Below, piece by piece: positions 34,056 through 45,070 of a stretch of DNA of 64,000 bases (positions are counted from its first letter, which is position 1; each line of letters starts with the position of its first letter). The stretch lies in assembly GCF_000497045.1 (NCBI RefSeq), contig NW_015961965.1, forward strand, positions 190,779 to 254,778, given 5' to 3'. A program made the translations under genes and the position numbers. Origin of the DNA: Kalmanozyma brasiliensis GHG001. Lineage: Eukaryota; Basidiomycota; Ustilaginomycetes; Ustilaginales. The notes beneath the pieces are model-generated. The model ran no database searches. It saw nothing but the letters and a program-made list of their open reading frames with translations, and was not told where the DNA came from.

Positions 34056-37000
34056 TCACGGAATGTCAAGTTCGCCCTTGAGCTTCTTGATCAACTTTTT
34101 CTCATCCGTCGAGATGCCGTCCCAGAAATGCGCCTTGAGCGCATCGATGCTGGCTCTGCTGATGTGACTCACAATCACGTCGTTCTCCTCAAAGTGACGA
34201 CCAAACATCTTGGCCGACTCGTGCACGGCGTGTTCGATCTTGACGGCGACACCGCCGCCGACGTCCTTCTTGAGCACCACATCGCGTTCCTTGTGGTTGA
34301 TCTCGAGCGACGTGACTTTCCCAAGATGGACGACGGTTTTCTTGCGTGTGGTGGGATCGGTTTTCACCACGCAGAGAGGTGTTCCGACCCGAAGCGTTCC
34401 ATCGAGAATGTCGCAACCCAGGATGATCGGATCGCGCTTGGCAAAACACGCAATGGTCTTGAGTCGACACGGCCAAACCGCCGTTCCCGAGGCCTCCTTC
34501 TTCTTGCCATCCATGATCTCCTTGTGGTACTTGGTAAAGTCGTTCTCCAAGTGGTAGATGATACGGGCGGTGAAGATCTTGATGCCCAACTCTTCGGCGA
34601 GCTTCTCGGCTTCCTTATCGACGGGAACGTCGAACGCAAGAATGACAGCCAGCTCCTTGGCCTTCTCGAGCATGGTCGAACATCGCACCACGTCCTTCTT
34701 GAAGACGGGGCCGATGTTGATGCCGTTGACAGGGATCTTGCTGACGCGGAGGAACTCGAGCAACGCCTCGAGCGATCCGAGCGTCGACGCCTGCACGCAG
34801 ACTCCGCGACCCGAAGTGTCGATCGAGTTCATCAACGAGCTGAGGTCGCTCATCACTTCGTCCTTGAGATCGTCCTCGTCGTCGTCCGGACCGACGACTA
34901 ACAGCCTAGAACCAGCGATGGCCTTCTCGAGATCCGGAGCGGCGATCTTGACACCGAGCGCGGCCTTGACCATCTTGTGGTGGACGTAGGCACCTTTGAC
35001 TCGCATCTCCTTGAGCGGCTGCGGTGTGAGCAGCGCTCGCACCTGGGTCACGATGGGACCGTTGAGACCGCAGACGACGATGCGGTCGCCCTCGTGCATG
35101 ACACCGTTGGAGAGCACGACGTCGATGGTTGTACCCAGACCCTCGATGACCTTGACCTCGAGCACAGTGCACTCGAGCTCCGAGAGGTACATGAGCCGCT
35201 CGCTCATACGCGTCTGCGTGAGCTCGATGATGAGGCGCAGCATGTCCGGGATACCTTCGCCGGTGTGAGCCGAGGTGGGCACCAAGCTGACGTTGCGACC
35301 CATGTTCTTGTTGTCGTAGTAGAGGACGGCGTTGAGTCCCTGCTCGGCGAACTGGACGATGACCTGGTTGGTTCGCTCCTCGAACTCATTCTGCGTGGCA
35401 CGCTGCTGCTTGGACAGGCTGTCACGGAACGCGCCGTTCGGTGTGGCCTCCCAGCCATAAAGACGGTCGATCTTGTTGAGAGCAACGATGAAGGGCGTCT
35501 TCTTGTCTCGGAGCAGGCGGATCGACTCGAGCGTCTGCGGCTCGAGTCCGTGCATAATGTCCACAACCAGGATGGCAATGTTGCAGAGAGAAGAACCACG
35601 GGTTCGCAGGTTGGTGAAAGACTCGTGTCCTGGCGTGTCAATGACGAGCAGACCGGGCACCTTGTACTCGAACGGCGAGTCCTTGTCGAGGACGGCAGTC
35701 TTGGTCTGAAGCACCTCGGTGGGGAAGTAGGTAGCACCGATCTGCTGGGTGATACCACCCGCCTCGCCCTCCTGGACGTTGGTCTGACGAATCTTGTCGA
35801 GAAGCTTGGTCTTGCCCGTGTCGACGTGTCCGAGAATACAGCAGATGGGCGATCGAAGGTCGTCACGGCTTCGGGCGGCCATGGCCTGCTCGGTGCGCTC
35901 CTTCCTTCGCTCAGCGGCAGCAGCCTTCTTCTCGGCGGCTTGACGCTGGGCGGACGTGAGACCGTCGTCCGAATCGGACTCGGATTCTGAATCATCGGAG
36001 TCGGAGTCGGACTCATCGTCGTCATCATCTTCGTCGTCCTCCTCGTCGTCCTCCTCATCTTCCTCGCCCTTGGCTGCAGCTTTGCCGTTGGTCTTGGCCG
36101 CAGCGGCGGTGTCCACCTTTCCGGCGGCCTTCGGAGTGGCGGGCTTGTCGTCGTCCGACTCGGCATCCCAACTGTCCTTGACGTCCTCGTCTTCCGATTG
36201 CGCGTCCCAGCTTTCCTTGACGGCTTCGTCCTCCCCGGCAGCGGGCTCGTCGACCTTGGCAGATTCAGCTTCCTTCTGAGCAGGAGAGGCCTCGTCCTTA
36301 GCAAGAGCCGCGTCGGCTGATTCGCCTTGCTCCTTGTCCTTGCCGCCATCGGCATCGGCAGCGACAGGCTCAGGAATGGTGAGACCACCATCGCGCTTCT
36401 GCGGACCCTTCTTCTTTCGGTTGTCGACCACAGCACGCTTCTTGGTCGTAGGCTTGACACCAGCTTCACGGTTCTCCAGACCCTCGATCTTGACGTGGCC
36501 GGCTTGGAGCATGGCCTGCATCCTTGCCTCGGCAGCGGCCTTCTCGGCTTTCTGCTTGGGGGTCAAGAACTTGCCCTCCTTCTTGAGCTGCTCCTTCTTG
36601 GCCTTCTCCTTCTCCTTCTTGGCTTTCTTGAGGGCTTCCTTGCGCTCCTCCTCCTCCTGTTCGAGGCGTTCGCGCTCCTCCTCGGCACGGATGGCTTCGA
36701 GACGGGCCTGCTCAGCCTCCTCGTCCGCCTTCTTTTGCGCTGCGATACGAGCCTGAAGGGCCGCAAGCTGCGGGTTCATCTTCTTGGGGGCGGCCGAAGG
36801 CGCTGGTGTGGCTGCTGCGGCTGGTTCGGCGCCCTTGCCCTTCTTCTTCTTCTTCTTATCGGAAGCAGCTGAGGTGGCAGGAGCGTCCTCTTCAGCAGCA
36901 GCAGCGTCGTCCTTGTCATCTTCATCACCTGCCGCATCCTGCTTAGCCGGCTGCGAGGCCTTCTTAGCAGCAGCCTGCGCCTTCTTCTTGGCCTTCTCCT

Positions 37001-37670
37001 TTTCCTTTTTGAGTTTCTCCTTCTCCTTCTTTGTGAGGATGCGGGGTGCGCCGTCGTCCTCGGCATCGTCGGCGTCGGCGTCCGCGTCATCTGCTGGCTG
37101 CTCTTGCTTCTGTGCGCCGCCCTTCTTCTTTATCTTGTCCTCTGGGAACTCGTCGTCGAGCATGTCATCGATGGTGCCTTGAACAGGAGCCTTGTTGGCG
37201 AGGTCTTGCTCTGCGTCAGCCTCAGCTGGGGCGGCTGCGTTTCCGCTCACGTCCTCACCGAACTCGTCGAAATCAAAGTCGTCGGCTTGCTTCTTCTTCT
37301 TCTTCTTGTCCTTCTTTCCTTTCTTGCTGCTGGCATTCTTGATTGCGCCCATCAGGCCGTAGTTGTCGTCGTCGTCCTCGGCGGCTGGTGCTGGTGCAGG
37401 AGTCGGCTCGGGCTCAGGCTCAGCGGCCTTGCCATTAGCCTTCTTGTCCTTCTTGCCCTTCTTGGAGGGAGCTGCTGGCGTTTCCTCTTCGTCTTCGTCC
37501 TGATCGTCGGCGCCGTCATCGAGCGACATGGCAGCGAAGAGGTTCTTGGTTTTCTTAGCGGGAACCTCGTCTTCCTCGTCGTTGGCGGCATTGTTGTTGT
37601 CGATGGACTCGCCAGCCTCGTCCCAGAAGTCATCTCCGCCGCCCTTCTTGGCGCCCTTCTTCTTTCCCAT
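34056..37670 (-). CDS. FUN12: Translation initiation factor eIF5B (1204 aa)
   Basis: GTPase that joins the 60S subunit to the initiation complex. Residues 1 to about 590 are a low-complexity N-terminus of Lys/Glu, Asp/Glu and Ser/Asp tracts starting [12 protein letters not shown]. The G domain follows, with G1 GHVDTGKTK near 612, G3 DTPGHESF near 677 and G4 NKID near 730. C-terminal domains hold [18 protein letters not shown] and [19 protein letters not shown], and the protein ends in LKGELDIP. It is longer than yeast Fun12 (about 1000 aa), mainly in the N-terminus. The upstream region carries the ribosome-gene 15-mer. Confidence 0.96.
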   Translation of the reverse strand: MGKKKGAKKGGGDDFWDEAGESIDNNNAANDEEDEVPAKKTKNLFAAMSLDDGADDQDEDEEETPAAPSKKGKKDKKANGKAAEPEPEPTPAPAPAAEDDDDNYGLMGAIKNASSKKGKKDKKKKKKQADDFDFDEFGEDVSGNAAAPAEADAEQDLANKAPVQGTIDDMLDDEFPEDKIKKKGGAQKQEQPADDADADADDAEDDGAPRILTKKEKEKLKKEKEKAKKKAQAAAKKASQPAKQDAAGDEDDKDDAAAAEEDAPATSAASDKKKKKKGKGAEPAAAATPAPSAAPKKMNPQLAALQARIAAQKKADEEAEQARLEAIRAEEERERLEQEEEERKEALKKAKKEKEKAKKEQLKKEGKFLTPKQKAEKAAAEARMQAMLQAGHVKIEGLENREAGVKPTTKKRAVVDNRKKKGPQKRDGGLTIPEPVAADADGGKDKEQGESADAALAKDEASPAQKEAESAKVDEPAAGEDEAVKESWDAQSEDEDVKDSWDAESDDDKPATPKAAGKVDTAAAAKTNGKAAAKGEEDEEDDEEDDEDDDDDESDSDSDDSESESDSDDGLTSAQRQAAEKKAAAAERRKERTEQAMAARSRDDLRSPICCILGHVDTGKTKLLDKIRQTNVQEGEAGGITQQIGATYFPTEVLQTKTAVLDKDSPFEYKVPGLLVIDTPGHESFTNLRTRGSSLCNIAILVVDIMHGLEPQTLESIRLLRDKKTPFIVALNKIDRLYGWEATPNGAFRDSLSKQQRATQNEFEERTNQVIVQFAEQGLNAVLYYDNKNMGRNVSLVPTSAHTGEGIPDMLRLIIELTQTRMSERLMYLSELECTVLEVKVIEGLGTTIDVVLSNGVMHEGDRIVVCGLNGPIVTQVRALLTPQPLKEMRVKGAYVHHKMVKAALGVKIAAPDLEKAIAGSRLLVVGPDDDEDDLKDEVMSDLSSLMNSIDTSGRGVCVQASTLGSLEALLEFLRVSKIPVNGINIGPVFKKDVVRCSTMLEKAKELAVILAFDVPVDKEAEKLAEELGIKIFTARIIYHLENDFTKYHKEIMDGKKKEASGTAVWPCRLKTIACFAKRDPIILGCDILDGTLRVGTPLCVVKTDPTTRKKTVVHLGKVTSLEINHKERDVVLKKDVGGGVAVKIEHAVHESAKMFGRHFEENDVIVSHISRASIDALKAHFWDGISTDEKKLIKKLKGELDIP

Positions 37671-38302
37671 TGTGACGTGGTGCCGCTAGTTGTGCGGAGT
37701 CCTAGAGCTGAGACGGTCTTGAGCTTCGTTTCCAGGGATGTTGCAGTGTCGGATGCAAGCGCGCCTTTGCTGTCTTTCCGTCCGCCGATAGATGGTGCTG
37801 ATGAGGTAGTTTGACCTGAAAGAGCAGTCGTGTGGTGGTAGCGACAGATCGATGATGGTCAACGAATCGTCAAGCTGGTGGACAGATGAAGAAGGCTGCA
37901 GCACAGCACAGTTCACTTGCGCCGTTTCCAGCCTGGAAAATTACGACTCAGCCGCCCGTAGAGGCAAGAAAATTGGTTCTGCGTCGGAAGCCGGACGTCG
38001 AGCAAGGCGAGAAGAAAGGGAAGCTGACAGCCTCTCAAAGCGCTGTGCTGCCTCAAAATTATCCACAGTAAATTTGGCCGTGCCTCCAACGACCATTCAT
38101 GCTCGTGCTCACTTCTACGGCATGTCGTGAGATTGATGCACAGAACGAGACTGATTGATTGATGGATCTGGATGAGCTGCGAACGAGCTAGCAGCCGGAG
38201 CAGAAGGAGCTTGGGCGGGCGAGCACTGTGTAAAAGCGAGGCGGATTGTGCGCAAGGTTCAAGTATGATACGGCTAACATTAGTACGAAGGAACACGACA
38301 CA
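37671..38302. promoter_or_regulatory. eIF5B upstream region
   Basis: Between eIF5B and the 3' end of the FAR1-type gene. Contains GCGCTGTGCTGCCTC at 38040-38054. No gene seen. Confidence 0.6.
38040..38054 (-). promoter_or_regulatory. Ribosome-gene 15-mer upstream of eIF5B
   Basis: GCGCTGTGCTGCCTC on the plus strand; in the gene's orientation it reads GAGGCAGCACAGCGC, about 370 nt before the start. Exact match to the copies at uL2 and SDA1/DBP7. Confidence 0.7.
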
Positions 38303-39583
38303 TCAACCTGCCTTGTCCAAAGACGCTATCCTGAGAACAAGTACAGTCTTCATGCCATCCATCCACGTAAGCGATTCCTCAGCTTCTTGTCGGTCCATTA
38401 GCAGGATTGCGTCTAGTGTTGCTCTCGTAGCACCTCGCGCTCGCCTGAGAAGAAAGAGTAGCTCGTCGGGACTGACGTCTGCTGCTGGGCGTGACGAAGG
38501 CAATGATGGTGACGAGTGAGGCGTCTCACAGTCGAATCGGGTTCTCTTTTGAGGTCGATTGCTGCTTGGCTCAAAATGGCCTTGAGATAACTGCTTCGGC
38601 TGGGATGCAAGATCCATGAGCCCGACGGCTGCTGTGGCGGTGTTGATCGACATGTTTGTGACGCTCGAAACTGTCAAAGGGCCGGCCGGAGGCACACGAG
38701 AGTGATCGGGAGCTGCGAGGGAAGTAGACAATGAGCGCAGGCGGCCGTCGCCTGGACTCAAATTGACCGAAGCGTTGCTGCTCGGCGCCCTCCTATCTGG
38801 AATGGGCTGCTCAGAGCCGCGAGAGGGATGGCTACTTCTGAGCCCAGGTTCGATGGACGGACGAGCACGAGAGTGGCTGAAAACTGCCTGATCAGTGATC
38901 GATAAGCGCGGACGGTCAACGCCTGGACTCAAATCGACCGGAGTGTCGACAATCCGCGCCCTCTTGTTTGGAACAGGCTGTTCGATACCGTGAGAGCGAT
39001 CGCTGTTCCTGAGCCTGGGTCCCGTAGTAAAAGGCGCGTGATTGTGGAAGGCGCGATCTTCCTTTTGTTCGAGAACGTATGGCCGATCGTCTCGTTTGTG
39101 GGGTTTGAATACGACTTTGGCCTGGTATTTGCAATTGGTGAACGATGAGGTGGCTACGTCGATGGGTTCGTCGCCGCGGTACTTCTTGGATTTCCACTTC
39201 CTGCGACACTCAATGTAGGCGTAAGTCCTGTCTTTGGGGCCGGATGATTTGTACAACTCGAAGCCGCTTTTCTGCGCAGAGGCACGGCAGCTTTCGACTG
39301 CTGAATCGAGGTCCATAAATCTCTGCTTGCGAAGTTCGCGTGGCAGGGGATCGTGAAATGATAGCGACGATGAACCTTTTTCGATTGAGTGAGTTGCGCG
39401 AGCGGGTGCGCTTGAGATGCTAGGCGGGTGCAAATGAGGATGGCTGTCGGCGTCGTTGCTATTCTGATTAGTGTTGTCAACGTGCTCGCTGTGCGCTGAC
39501 ATTGACCACTGTAACGGCGATGACGAAGACGATGCTCGAGGAGTTGATGCGTCCATGGGTCTTCCAGTAGCGGGATGCCACAT
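38303..39583 (-). CDS. FAR1-type DNA-binding domain protein (426 aa)
   Basis: Residues about 88-185 resemble the FAR1 DNA-binding domain, the WRKY-GCM1-related zinc fold also found in Mutator-like transposases: the segment starts FMDLDSAVESCRASAQKSGF, and candidate ligands are Cys126, Cys151, His180 and His182 (FHNHAPF). Residues about 189-243 and 246-299 form a tandem internal duplication, each half with an EQP(V/I)P motif and a (D/N)LSPG motif. The rest is Ser/Pro-rich and polar. Start uncertain: Met1 (39583) or Met10 (39556). No transposase part is visible, so a host regulator is more likely than an active element. Target genes unknown. Confidence 0.65.
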   Translation of the reverse strand: MWHPATGRPMDASTPRASSSSSPLQWSMSAHSEHVDNTNQNSNDADSHPHLHPPSISSAPARATHSIEKGSSSLSFHDPLPRELRKQRFMDLDSAVESCRASAQKSGFELYKSSGPKDRTYAYIECRRKWKSKKYRGDEPIDVATSSFTNCKYQAKVVFKPHKRDDRPYVLEQKEDRAFHNHAPFTTGPRLRNSDRSHGIEQPVPNKRARIVDTPVDLSPGVDRPRLSITDQAVFSHSRARPSIEPGLRSSHPSRGSEQPIPDRRAPSSNASVNLSPGDGRLRSLSTSLAAPDHSRVPPAGPLTVSSVTNMSINTATAAVGLMDLASQPKQLSQGHFEPSSNRPQKRTRFDCETPHSSPSLPSSRPAADVSPDELLFLLRRARGATRATLDAILLMDRQEAEESLTWMDGMKTVLVLRIASLDKAG

Positions 39584-39897
39584 AGTGGAGCAGATTCAAA
39601 TGCGGAAGATCATAAGTGATCGAAATGTTATCAACAGATGCTGAGACGAGCAGGATAGGAGGATGCTGCGTATTGCGGATATGGTGATGAATGGTGATGA
39701 GTTCCTTGGCAGGGCCGCGACTGAGCCCAAATTGAGCTCACAAAATGGGCCCTCAACTTTTCTTCTGAATCTTGGAAATTTCTCCACTCTTTCCCACCAA
39801 GGTGCATCTTGTCTCAACGGCTTCGTGTTCCCCACCATTGCCTGTCCCAACTGCAAGCGTGCAGATCGTATCAAAACCTCATCAGAATCGCTACAAG
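39584..39897. other. Divergent upstream region of FAR1-type gene and CGR1
   Basis: Short divergent promoter; the GAGGCAGCACAGCGC motif is not present. CTCACAAAATGGGCCCTC near 39738 is the only distinctive sequence. Confidence 0.4.
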
Positions 39898-40317
39898 ATG
39901 TCCAGCAAAGCGTCCTCCTCCAGCGACATGCTGCCTGCCAAGCCCACCAGTACCACCACAGTGTAAGTTGCCAGACCCGTTGTACGGCTCAAGGATCACG
40001 TCTTTGTCGGCCCTTGCTGACAGTGTCTCGCTTTCATGATACTGCCACACAGTACACCTGCCGGCAAGATTAAAACGACACCATGGGAGAAGAAGCTGGA
40101 GCAGCGAAGGAAACAAGAATCCATCAAGCAACGCGAGCGAGAGATGAAGGCCGAGAAGGAGTCCGAGGCTGAGAGAAAGAAGACGGTGACTCGCGAGCGC
40201 AAGCAGATGGCCGAGGAGAAGGCCCGACTGGAGGTCATGGCGCAGAAGATGAGCGCAAAGAGGCTAGCTCGCAAGAAGCGCCGTATGGGTATCACCAAGA
40301 AAGTGTCGCACGCATGA
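39898..40317 (+). CDS. CGR1: CGR1-family rRNA-processing protein, two exons, 109 aa
   Basis: Small basic nucleolar protein needed for 60S pre-rRNA processing in yeast. Exon 1 is 39898-39962, exon 2 is 40053-40317; the 90-nt intron has GTAAGT and CACAG ends, and the splice gives STTTVTPAGKIKTTPWEKKL. The C-terminal half is a continuous charged helix or coiled coil (EKKLEQRRKQESIKQRERE, KRLARKKRRMG), as in the Cgr1/CCDC86 family. Length of 109 is near that of yeast Cgr1 (120). Confidence 0.85.
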
Positions 40318-41332
40318 TCGTGATCTTCAAGCTCCAGCTGTCTCTCTACAATCGTCATCCATCTGTACTTGTACCATCAACGCCTCACGACCGCTTCGAA
40401 TCATCAAGGGACACCTGCAAAGAGGTCGAGTGAACGTCCTGTCATGCCTGTGAGAGTTTTCGGAGTTCGTCGAGGTTCTTTGGCATGAGCTGCATCGACG
40501 AGGCCCTGTCATCATCGTATCCTCCTGCACTTTGATGGCCACTCGACGAAGCATTCAGGGTCCTCCTCTGGCTGCAGCTGGAAGACAAAGTTTTTGTTGC
40601 TGCACAAAAGGGATCAAGGGTCTAACAACGGGCACATGGCGCACCCCAAGTCACACGAGCAACATCTCGACCAGTCAAGAACAACAGTATAGCGAGGCTC
40701 TACGTAGCAACGACTCGAACCGAGACGCATGTCGATGTCTGCGAGCTCATGACTAAGAACGTGACTTCAGAAAGATTGATAGATTGACAAGAAAGAGAGC
40801 GGAAGAGCCGTTGAGCGTGTGCGGGCTAAGCGCAGTCGCGTATCCTGTCTTAGAGGGTTGCGCTGGTGTGGTGCGTGCGGAAGTGGCGCAGCAGCAGCTC
40901 AAATTGAAACAGAAAGAGCGGCGCACGCACTCTGCTTTTCCACTTCCCTTTCTTCCTATCACATCGCTCATCTTCCACTTTCATCCCAATCCCTCCCACC
41001 CTACCTTTGCGGGTACATTGACTAAGCCAGTCAACACGTTATCACATCTTCGCTCATCCTACCATCATCCTCAAAGCATACCATCGACTCGCTGCTTCCA
41101 GCAACATCGAGTTTCTTTCCGTAAGTTGCACTTCAGAGCGCATCTCCAAACGCGCATCTTCCAGGTTGCGCAACACTCCAGCTGACCCGCCTCTTTCCTT
41201 TCGCTAGTCATAGCTTCCTAGACAATCGGTCCGCATACCCTTCAGACTCCATCCCTTGACCGGTAATTCCGCACTCATCCTCCACCAAACTTCAAAAGTC
41301 TCACCGACACCCTCAGCCACTCTCGATTCGAC
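40318..41332. other. CGR1 3' flank and DUF2433-gene promoter/leader
   Basis: No gene. The last part is a pyrimidine-rich leader with a candidate 5' UTR intron at 41121-41207. Confidence 0.45.
41121..41207 (+). other. Candidate 5' UTR intron
   Basis: GTAAGT at 41121, branch-like GCTGAC near 41181, CTAG end at 41207; 87 nt, similar to other introns here. It lies 125 nt before the start codon of the DUF2433 gene. Confidence 0.45.
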
Positions 41333-43843
41333 ATGGCTTCCTCCATCAACAACTCTCGATCTCCCGCACACCACCACAAGCCATCCGCGGGTGCTTCCGC
41401 TGCCTCTCAAAACCATGCCGGCCTGCGACCTCCTTCAGCTGGTGCACACCCACGCACCCCTCACCACACCCCTTCCAACCGCAGCAGAGCCCCCACCGGT
41501 CCCAGCGTCAAACCTGTCATCATCAACTCTGCTGAGCCTCATCATGTGATCGATGGTCCCGGCGGCAGGATCGCCTGTGTGGCCGATGTGCGCGGTAATC
41601 TCTCCCTCTTCAACCAGATCGCTGCCGAGACGGGCGCTCAGGCCATCATCCACACCGGTGACTTCGGGTTCTACGACCACTCGAGCTTGGAACGCATCAG
41701 CGACCGCACCCTCCGACACCTCGTCCAGTACTCGACGCTTATCGATCCCGCTCTCCGCACCAGGCTTCTTGCGGCTGACCCGCCTCGCGGTCCCGGTCCC
41801 GCCGACAAGGGCGCTTCGGCGGCCGCCATGCGTCAGCAGATTTCCCAGCAGCAGCACGGCTCGCTCTTGTCCGAGTTCACCGACCTGCTCACGGGCAAGA
41901 TCAAGCTGCAGGTGCCCGTCTTCACCGTTTGGGGTGCCTGCGAGGACGTCGCCGTCCTCGAACGCTTCCGCACGGGCGAGTATCAGGTGCCCAACCTGAC
42001 CGTACTCGACGAAGCCACGACCAAGGCCATCGAGGTCGGCGGCATCCGTTTGCGTCTCTTTGGTCTCGGTGGTGCTGTTGTTCTCCACAAGCTCTTCGAC
42101 AACGGAGAGGGCGCGGCCACCATTGCCGGCGGTCAGGGCACCATGTGGACCACCGCTCTGCAGATCGGCGAGCTGGTCGACACAGCGCAAAAGACGTTCG
42201 ACCCTACCGAGACGCGTCTACTCGTCACCCACGCCTCTCCCGGTCGCGAAGGTCTTCTCGCTCAGCTCGCGCTGGCTCTCAAGGCGGATCTCACCGTCAG
42301 CGCCGGCCTCCACTTCCGCTATGGTGTCTCGTACAACGAGTTCAGCGTTCAGCACGATGCCGAGAACTATCGCAACAAGCTTCAGCACGCTAAGCACGCA
42401 TTTGGCGAGATCTGGGACACCGTCAAGACGCAGGTGGATGCCGTCATCGACGAGAACCAGAAAATGCTGCTCAACAACGCGCTTGCTGTCGCCAACCGGG
42501 TGGCTCCCACGGCGACTGCGACGGGCGCAGCCAGCGAGGAACCCGCCTGGAAGAACACCTGGAACTGGAACCTGCCCGATGCTGCCTATGGCAACCTCGT
42601 GCTCAGCATCCGAGACGGCAGGGTCAGCGCCGAGACTAGGTCGCAGGGCTTCAACTTTGCCTATCGCAGGAGCGGACAGCCCATGACTGCTGTCACGCCC
42701 ACCGCAGCGCCAGGAGGAGCATCGGCTGTCCCCGTCGCCGCGGTTCCCGCAGCGAAGAACGCTCAACCCGCTGCAGCACCCTCGGCACCTGCACCTGCGC
42801 CTGTTCAGAAACTCAACGCCCCTTCGCCTTCTGTGTCCGCGCCGCCCGCCAAAGCAGCTCATCCCAAGTCTCTCGAGGCCAGCAACGGCGCTGCTGCTGC
42901 TGCCGCCAACGTCGGTTCTGCTGCATCGTCTACAGCTCCCGCCGCCCCTGCCGCCGCCGCCGCATCTTCGACCAAACCCATCCGGGAGAAGAAGGAGCGT
43001 CCCGCCCGCGAGCCGCGTGGCGGTCACGAATCCGCCGCTTCGCGCTCGGACCTCGACGGTGGCCTCACCTCTGGCACGGACGGGCGCAAGTCCCCCTCCT
43101 CGGGTCCACGCAAACCGCGCAACCCATTCACACTGTACGTCTCGCAGCTCAAAGAAGCGTTGCCGGTGTCGGAGGACGAGCTGCGGGCCTACTTCGGGCC
43201 TGCCGCGTCTGGCATTGCGGGTATCAAGCTGGTGTTCGATAAGCCGCACCGACGGGGTGCGTCGAGTGGTAAGGAGGAGGCCGGAGAGGGGCAGCGTCGA
43301 CAGCGACCGTTTGCGTATGTCGAGTTTAAGGATGAGAGTGCGATGGCGGCGGGGTTGGCGCGACAGGGCGAGGTGTTGCGCGGGGAGACGAGACCTGTGT
43401 TGGAGCAGGCGGATAGCAATAAGGCGTCGTCGCCCGAGGAGAAGCGGGGTGGGAAGAAAGGTGGCGAGACGGATCGGGAGGAGGAGACGGGCAAGAGTGC
43501 GGATGAGAAGGTGGGCAGGAGCAACAGGGGGCGAAAGGAGCGCCCGTCCAGGGGAGAGAAGGGGGACAAGGTGAAGGATGCGCCTGCTGTGCTGGCTGCC
43601 ACCGCTCCAGGTGAGGTCGCTAGCGCCACAGAGGGAGTCATCCCCTCCACCAGCGCAACCGGCAACGCAGGCAGCAACAAGAACAAGAAGAAGAACAACG
43701 GCCGGGACAAGAAGGACAAGAAGGAGGGCGGCAAGCCTGCGGGTGGAGAGGCGAAGAAGGATGCTCCCGCTCCGGCTGCTGCTGCTCCCGCCGCACCTGC
43801 GCCCGCTTCCGCTCCGAGTGCTGCCCCGGGGGAGACTGCCTAA
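41333..43843 (+). CDS. DUF2433 phosphoesterase-like protein with RRM (836 aa)
   Basis: The N-terminal half (about 65-385) matches the fungal DUF2433 family and has metallophosphoesterase-like motifs in order: IACVADVRGN, IIHTGDFGFYD, VWGACEDVAVL and THASPGREG. An active-site His usually found in the first motif is replaced by Arg, so activity is uncertain. After an Ala/Pro-rich linker an RNA-recognition motif lies at about 598-690 (NPFTLYVSQLKEALPVSEDE to RPFAYVEFKD). The tail is Lys/Glu/Gly-rich and low complexity. A role in RNA metabolism is an inference from the RRM. Confidence 0.8.
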   Translation: MASSINNSRSPAHHHKPSAGASAASQNHAGLRPPSAGAHPRTPHHTPSNRSRAPTGPSVKPVIINSAEPHHVIDGPGGRIACVADVRGNLSLFNQIAAETGAQAIIHTGDFGFYDHSSLERISDRTLRHLVQYSTLIDPALRTRLLAADPPRGPGPADKGASAAAMRQQISQQQHGSLLSEFTDLLTGKIKLQVPVFTVWGACEDVAVLERFRTGEYQVPNLTVLDEATTKAIEVGGIRLRLFGLGGAVVLHKLFDNGEGAATIAGGQGTMWTTALQIGELVDTAQKTFDPTETRLLVTHASPGREGLLAQLALALKADLTVSAGLHFRYGVSYNEFSVQHDAENYRNKLQHAKHAFGEIWDTVKTQVDAVIDENQKMLLNNALAVANRVAPTATATGAASEEPAWKNTWNWNLPDAAYGNLVLSIRDGRVSAETRSQGFNFAYRRSGQPMTAVTPTAAPGGASAVPVAAVPAAKNAQPAAAPSAPAPAPVQKLNAPSPSVSAPPAKAAHPKSLEASNGAAAAAANVGSAASSTAPAAPAAAAASSTKPIREKKERPAREPRGGHESAASRSDLDGGLTSGTDGRKSPSSGPRKPRNPFTLYVSQLKEALPVSEDELRAYFGPAASGIAGIKLVFDKPHRRGASSGKEEAGEGQRRQRPFAYVEFKDESAMAAGLARQGEVLRGETRPVLEQADSNKASSPEEKRGGKKGGETDREEETGKSADEKVGRSNRGRKERPSRGEKGDKVKDAPAVLAATAPGEVASATEGVIPSTSATGNAGSNKNKKKNNGRDKKDKKEGGKPAGGEAKKDAPAPAAAAPAAPAPASAPSAAPGETA

Positions 43844-44203
43844 ACCTTCGCAACTTGACTTTCTCATCACTCAAATCGTCTGTCAACCACACCCCATCAA
43901 AAAGCATTTCAATTCAGCCAAAAGTTCATCCCTTGTCCAGTTCACCTTCGTGCTAGCTTGTGGTGCATCACTGAGCTGTGGGAAACACATGTTCATCTCT
44001 TGTGCGTCGCATCGTCGAGCTGGCTTGTGGCTACCGTGAGTGAGCCCTCGTGCGAGGATGTGAGAGCGGGGCGTGCGTCCGCGCAGGGAAAGACCAGCGT
44101 GAGGGTTTCGAAGCACACATCAAGCTCAGATGGCTCCTCTTTTCACACAGACTTCAGCAACAGAGCAGTGATAATGCATGAACGTCATACGCTATGAACC
44201 TCC
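43844..44203. other. Convergent 3' intergenic region
   Basis: 3' flanks of the DUF2433 gene and the bHLH gene; nothing else seen. Confidence 0.45.
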
Positions 44204-45070
44204 CTATCGCTCATACTCTCTATGGCCATTGCTCGCCTCTTTCCCTCTCCCCAACTGCGCCCTGAGTCTCTCGACCTCGTCCTGCAGTGCCTCCTTCTCC
44301 TCGGCCAACTGCGCAATGTGCTCCACGGCCTTGCTCAGGATCTCCCACTTGCTCGTCTTGGGGCCTTTATCCACGGGCAGTTGATCCCGTAGATCGTCGA
44401 ACAGCTCCTTCATCTCCTTCCTCCTTTTTCGTTCGGCCAGCTTGTGGGAGACTCTCAACTCGGGGGAGCGGGAATAAGGTTTTTCTTTGTCCACCAGCAA
44501 ATGTTTCGAAGAAGCGGTGGAGCCACGACGGGAATCGGGGTCGACGAGGGGGCCGCCACCGTCGCCGTCCGGTGCGGAGAGGTGGGGGACCCGTGGGTTG
44601 TCGTCCCGATACGAATCGGGGTAGCTGCCGAACTGATAGTTGCCGAGACGCTCGTCGTGGCCTTGATCGGCGCTGTGCGACTGAGCGAGTGGGGTGGGGC
44701 TGTTGTTCGAGCCGAAGCGAGAGGAGGAGTGCAGATTCGAATGACCGGGACTGGCGAAGGGGCTACCGTGGCCAGAGGGGACGGTGGGCTCGATCTGAAT
44801 GCTACGCCGACGAGGCGCGTCGAACAGGCTCGGGTTGCCAAGGGATGAACCGGAGCTGCCAGCATGGCCATGCCCGTGCCCGTGCGAGAAGCTGTTGCTC
44901 GCAGACGCCGCTAGCGAGGCGTGCAGGATCGGGTCGGTGGAGCCACGACGTCCTGCCGCATAGTGGTAGTTGTGACGCTCGGCATTGGGCTCGAGTGGAG
45001 GGAGAGGGTTGAGATGCGGCGGCAGGTGCGGGTGCTGGCGCGAACTGCTATAGTGGTTGGCCGCCATCAT
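44204..45070 (-). CDS. bHLH-leucine zipper transcription factor (288 aa)
   Basis: The basic region reads [20 protein letters not shown] (about 205-224), with His, Glu and Arg in the spacing of E-box binders of the CACGTG class. The helix-loop-helix has [20 protein letters not shown] and [10 protein letters not shown], and a short leucine-zipper-like heptad run continues to about 275 ([18 protein letters not shown]). The N-terminal 200 residues are His/Ser/Pro/Gly-rich and disordered, including an HGHGHGHAG run. The start has two adjacent Met codons. The unusually long upstream gap fits a highly regulated factor. Target genes unknown. Confidence 0.88.
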   Translation of the reverse strand: MMAANHYSSSRQHPHLPPHLNPLPPLEPNAERHNYHYAAGRRGSTDPILHASLAASASNSFSHGHGHGHAGSSGSSLGNPSLFDAPRRRSIQIEPTVPSGHGSPFASPGHSNLHSSSRFGSNNSPTPLAQSHSADQGHDERLGNYQFGSYPDSYRDDNPRVPHLSAPDGDGGGPLVDPDSRRGSTASSKHLLVDKEKPYSRSPELRVSHKLAERKRRKEMKELFDDLRDQLPVDKGPKTSKWEILSKAVEHIAQLAEEKEALQDEVERLRAQLGRGKEASNGHREYER

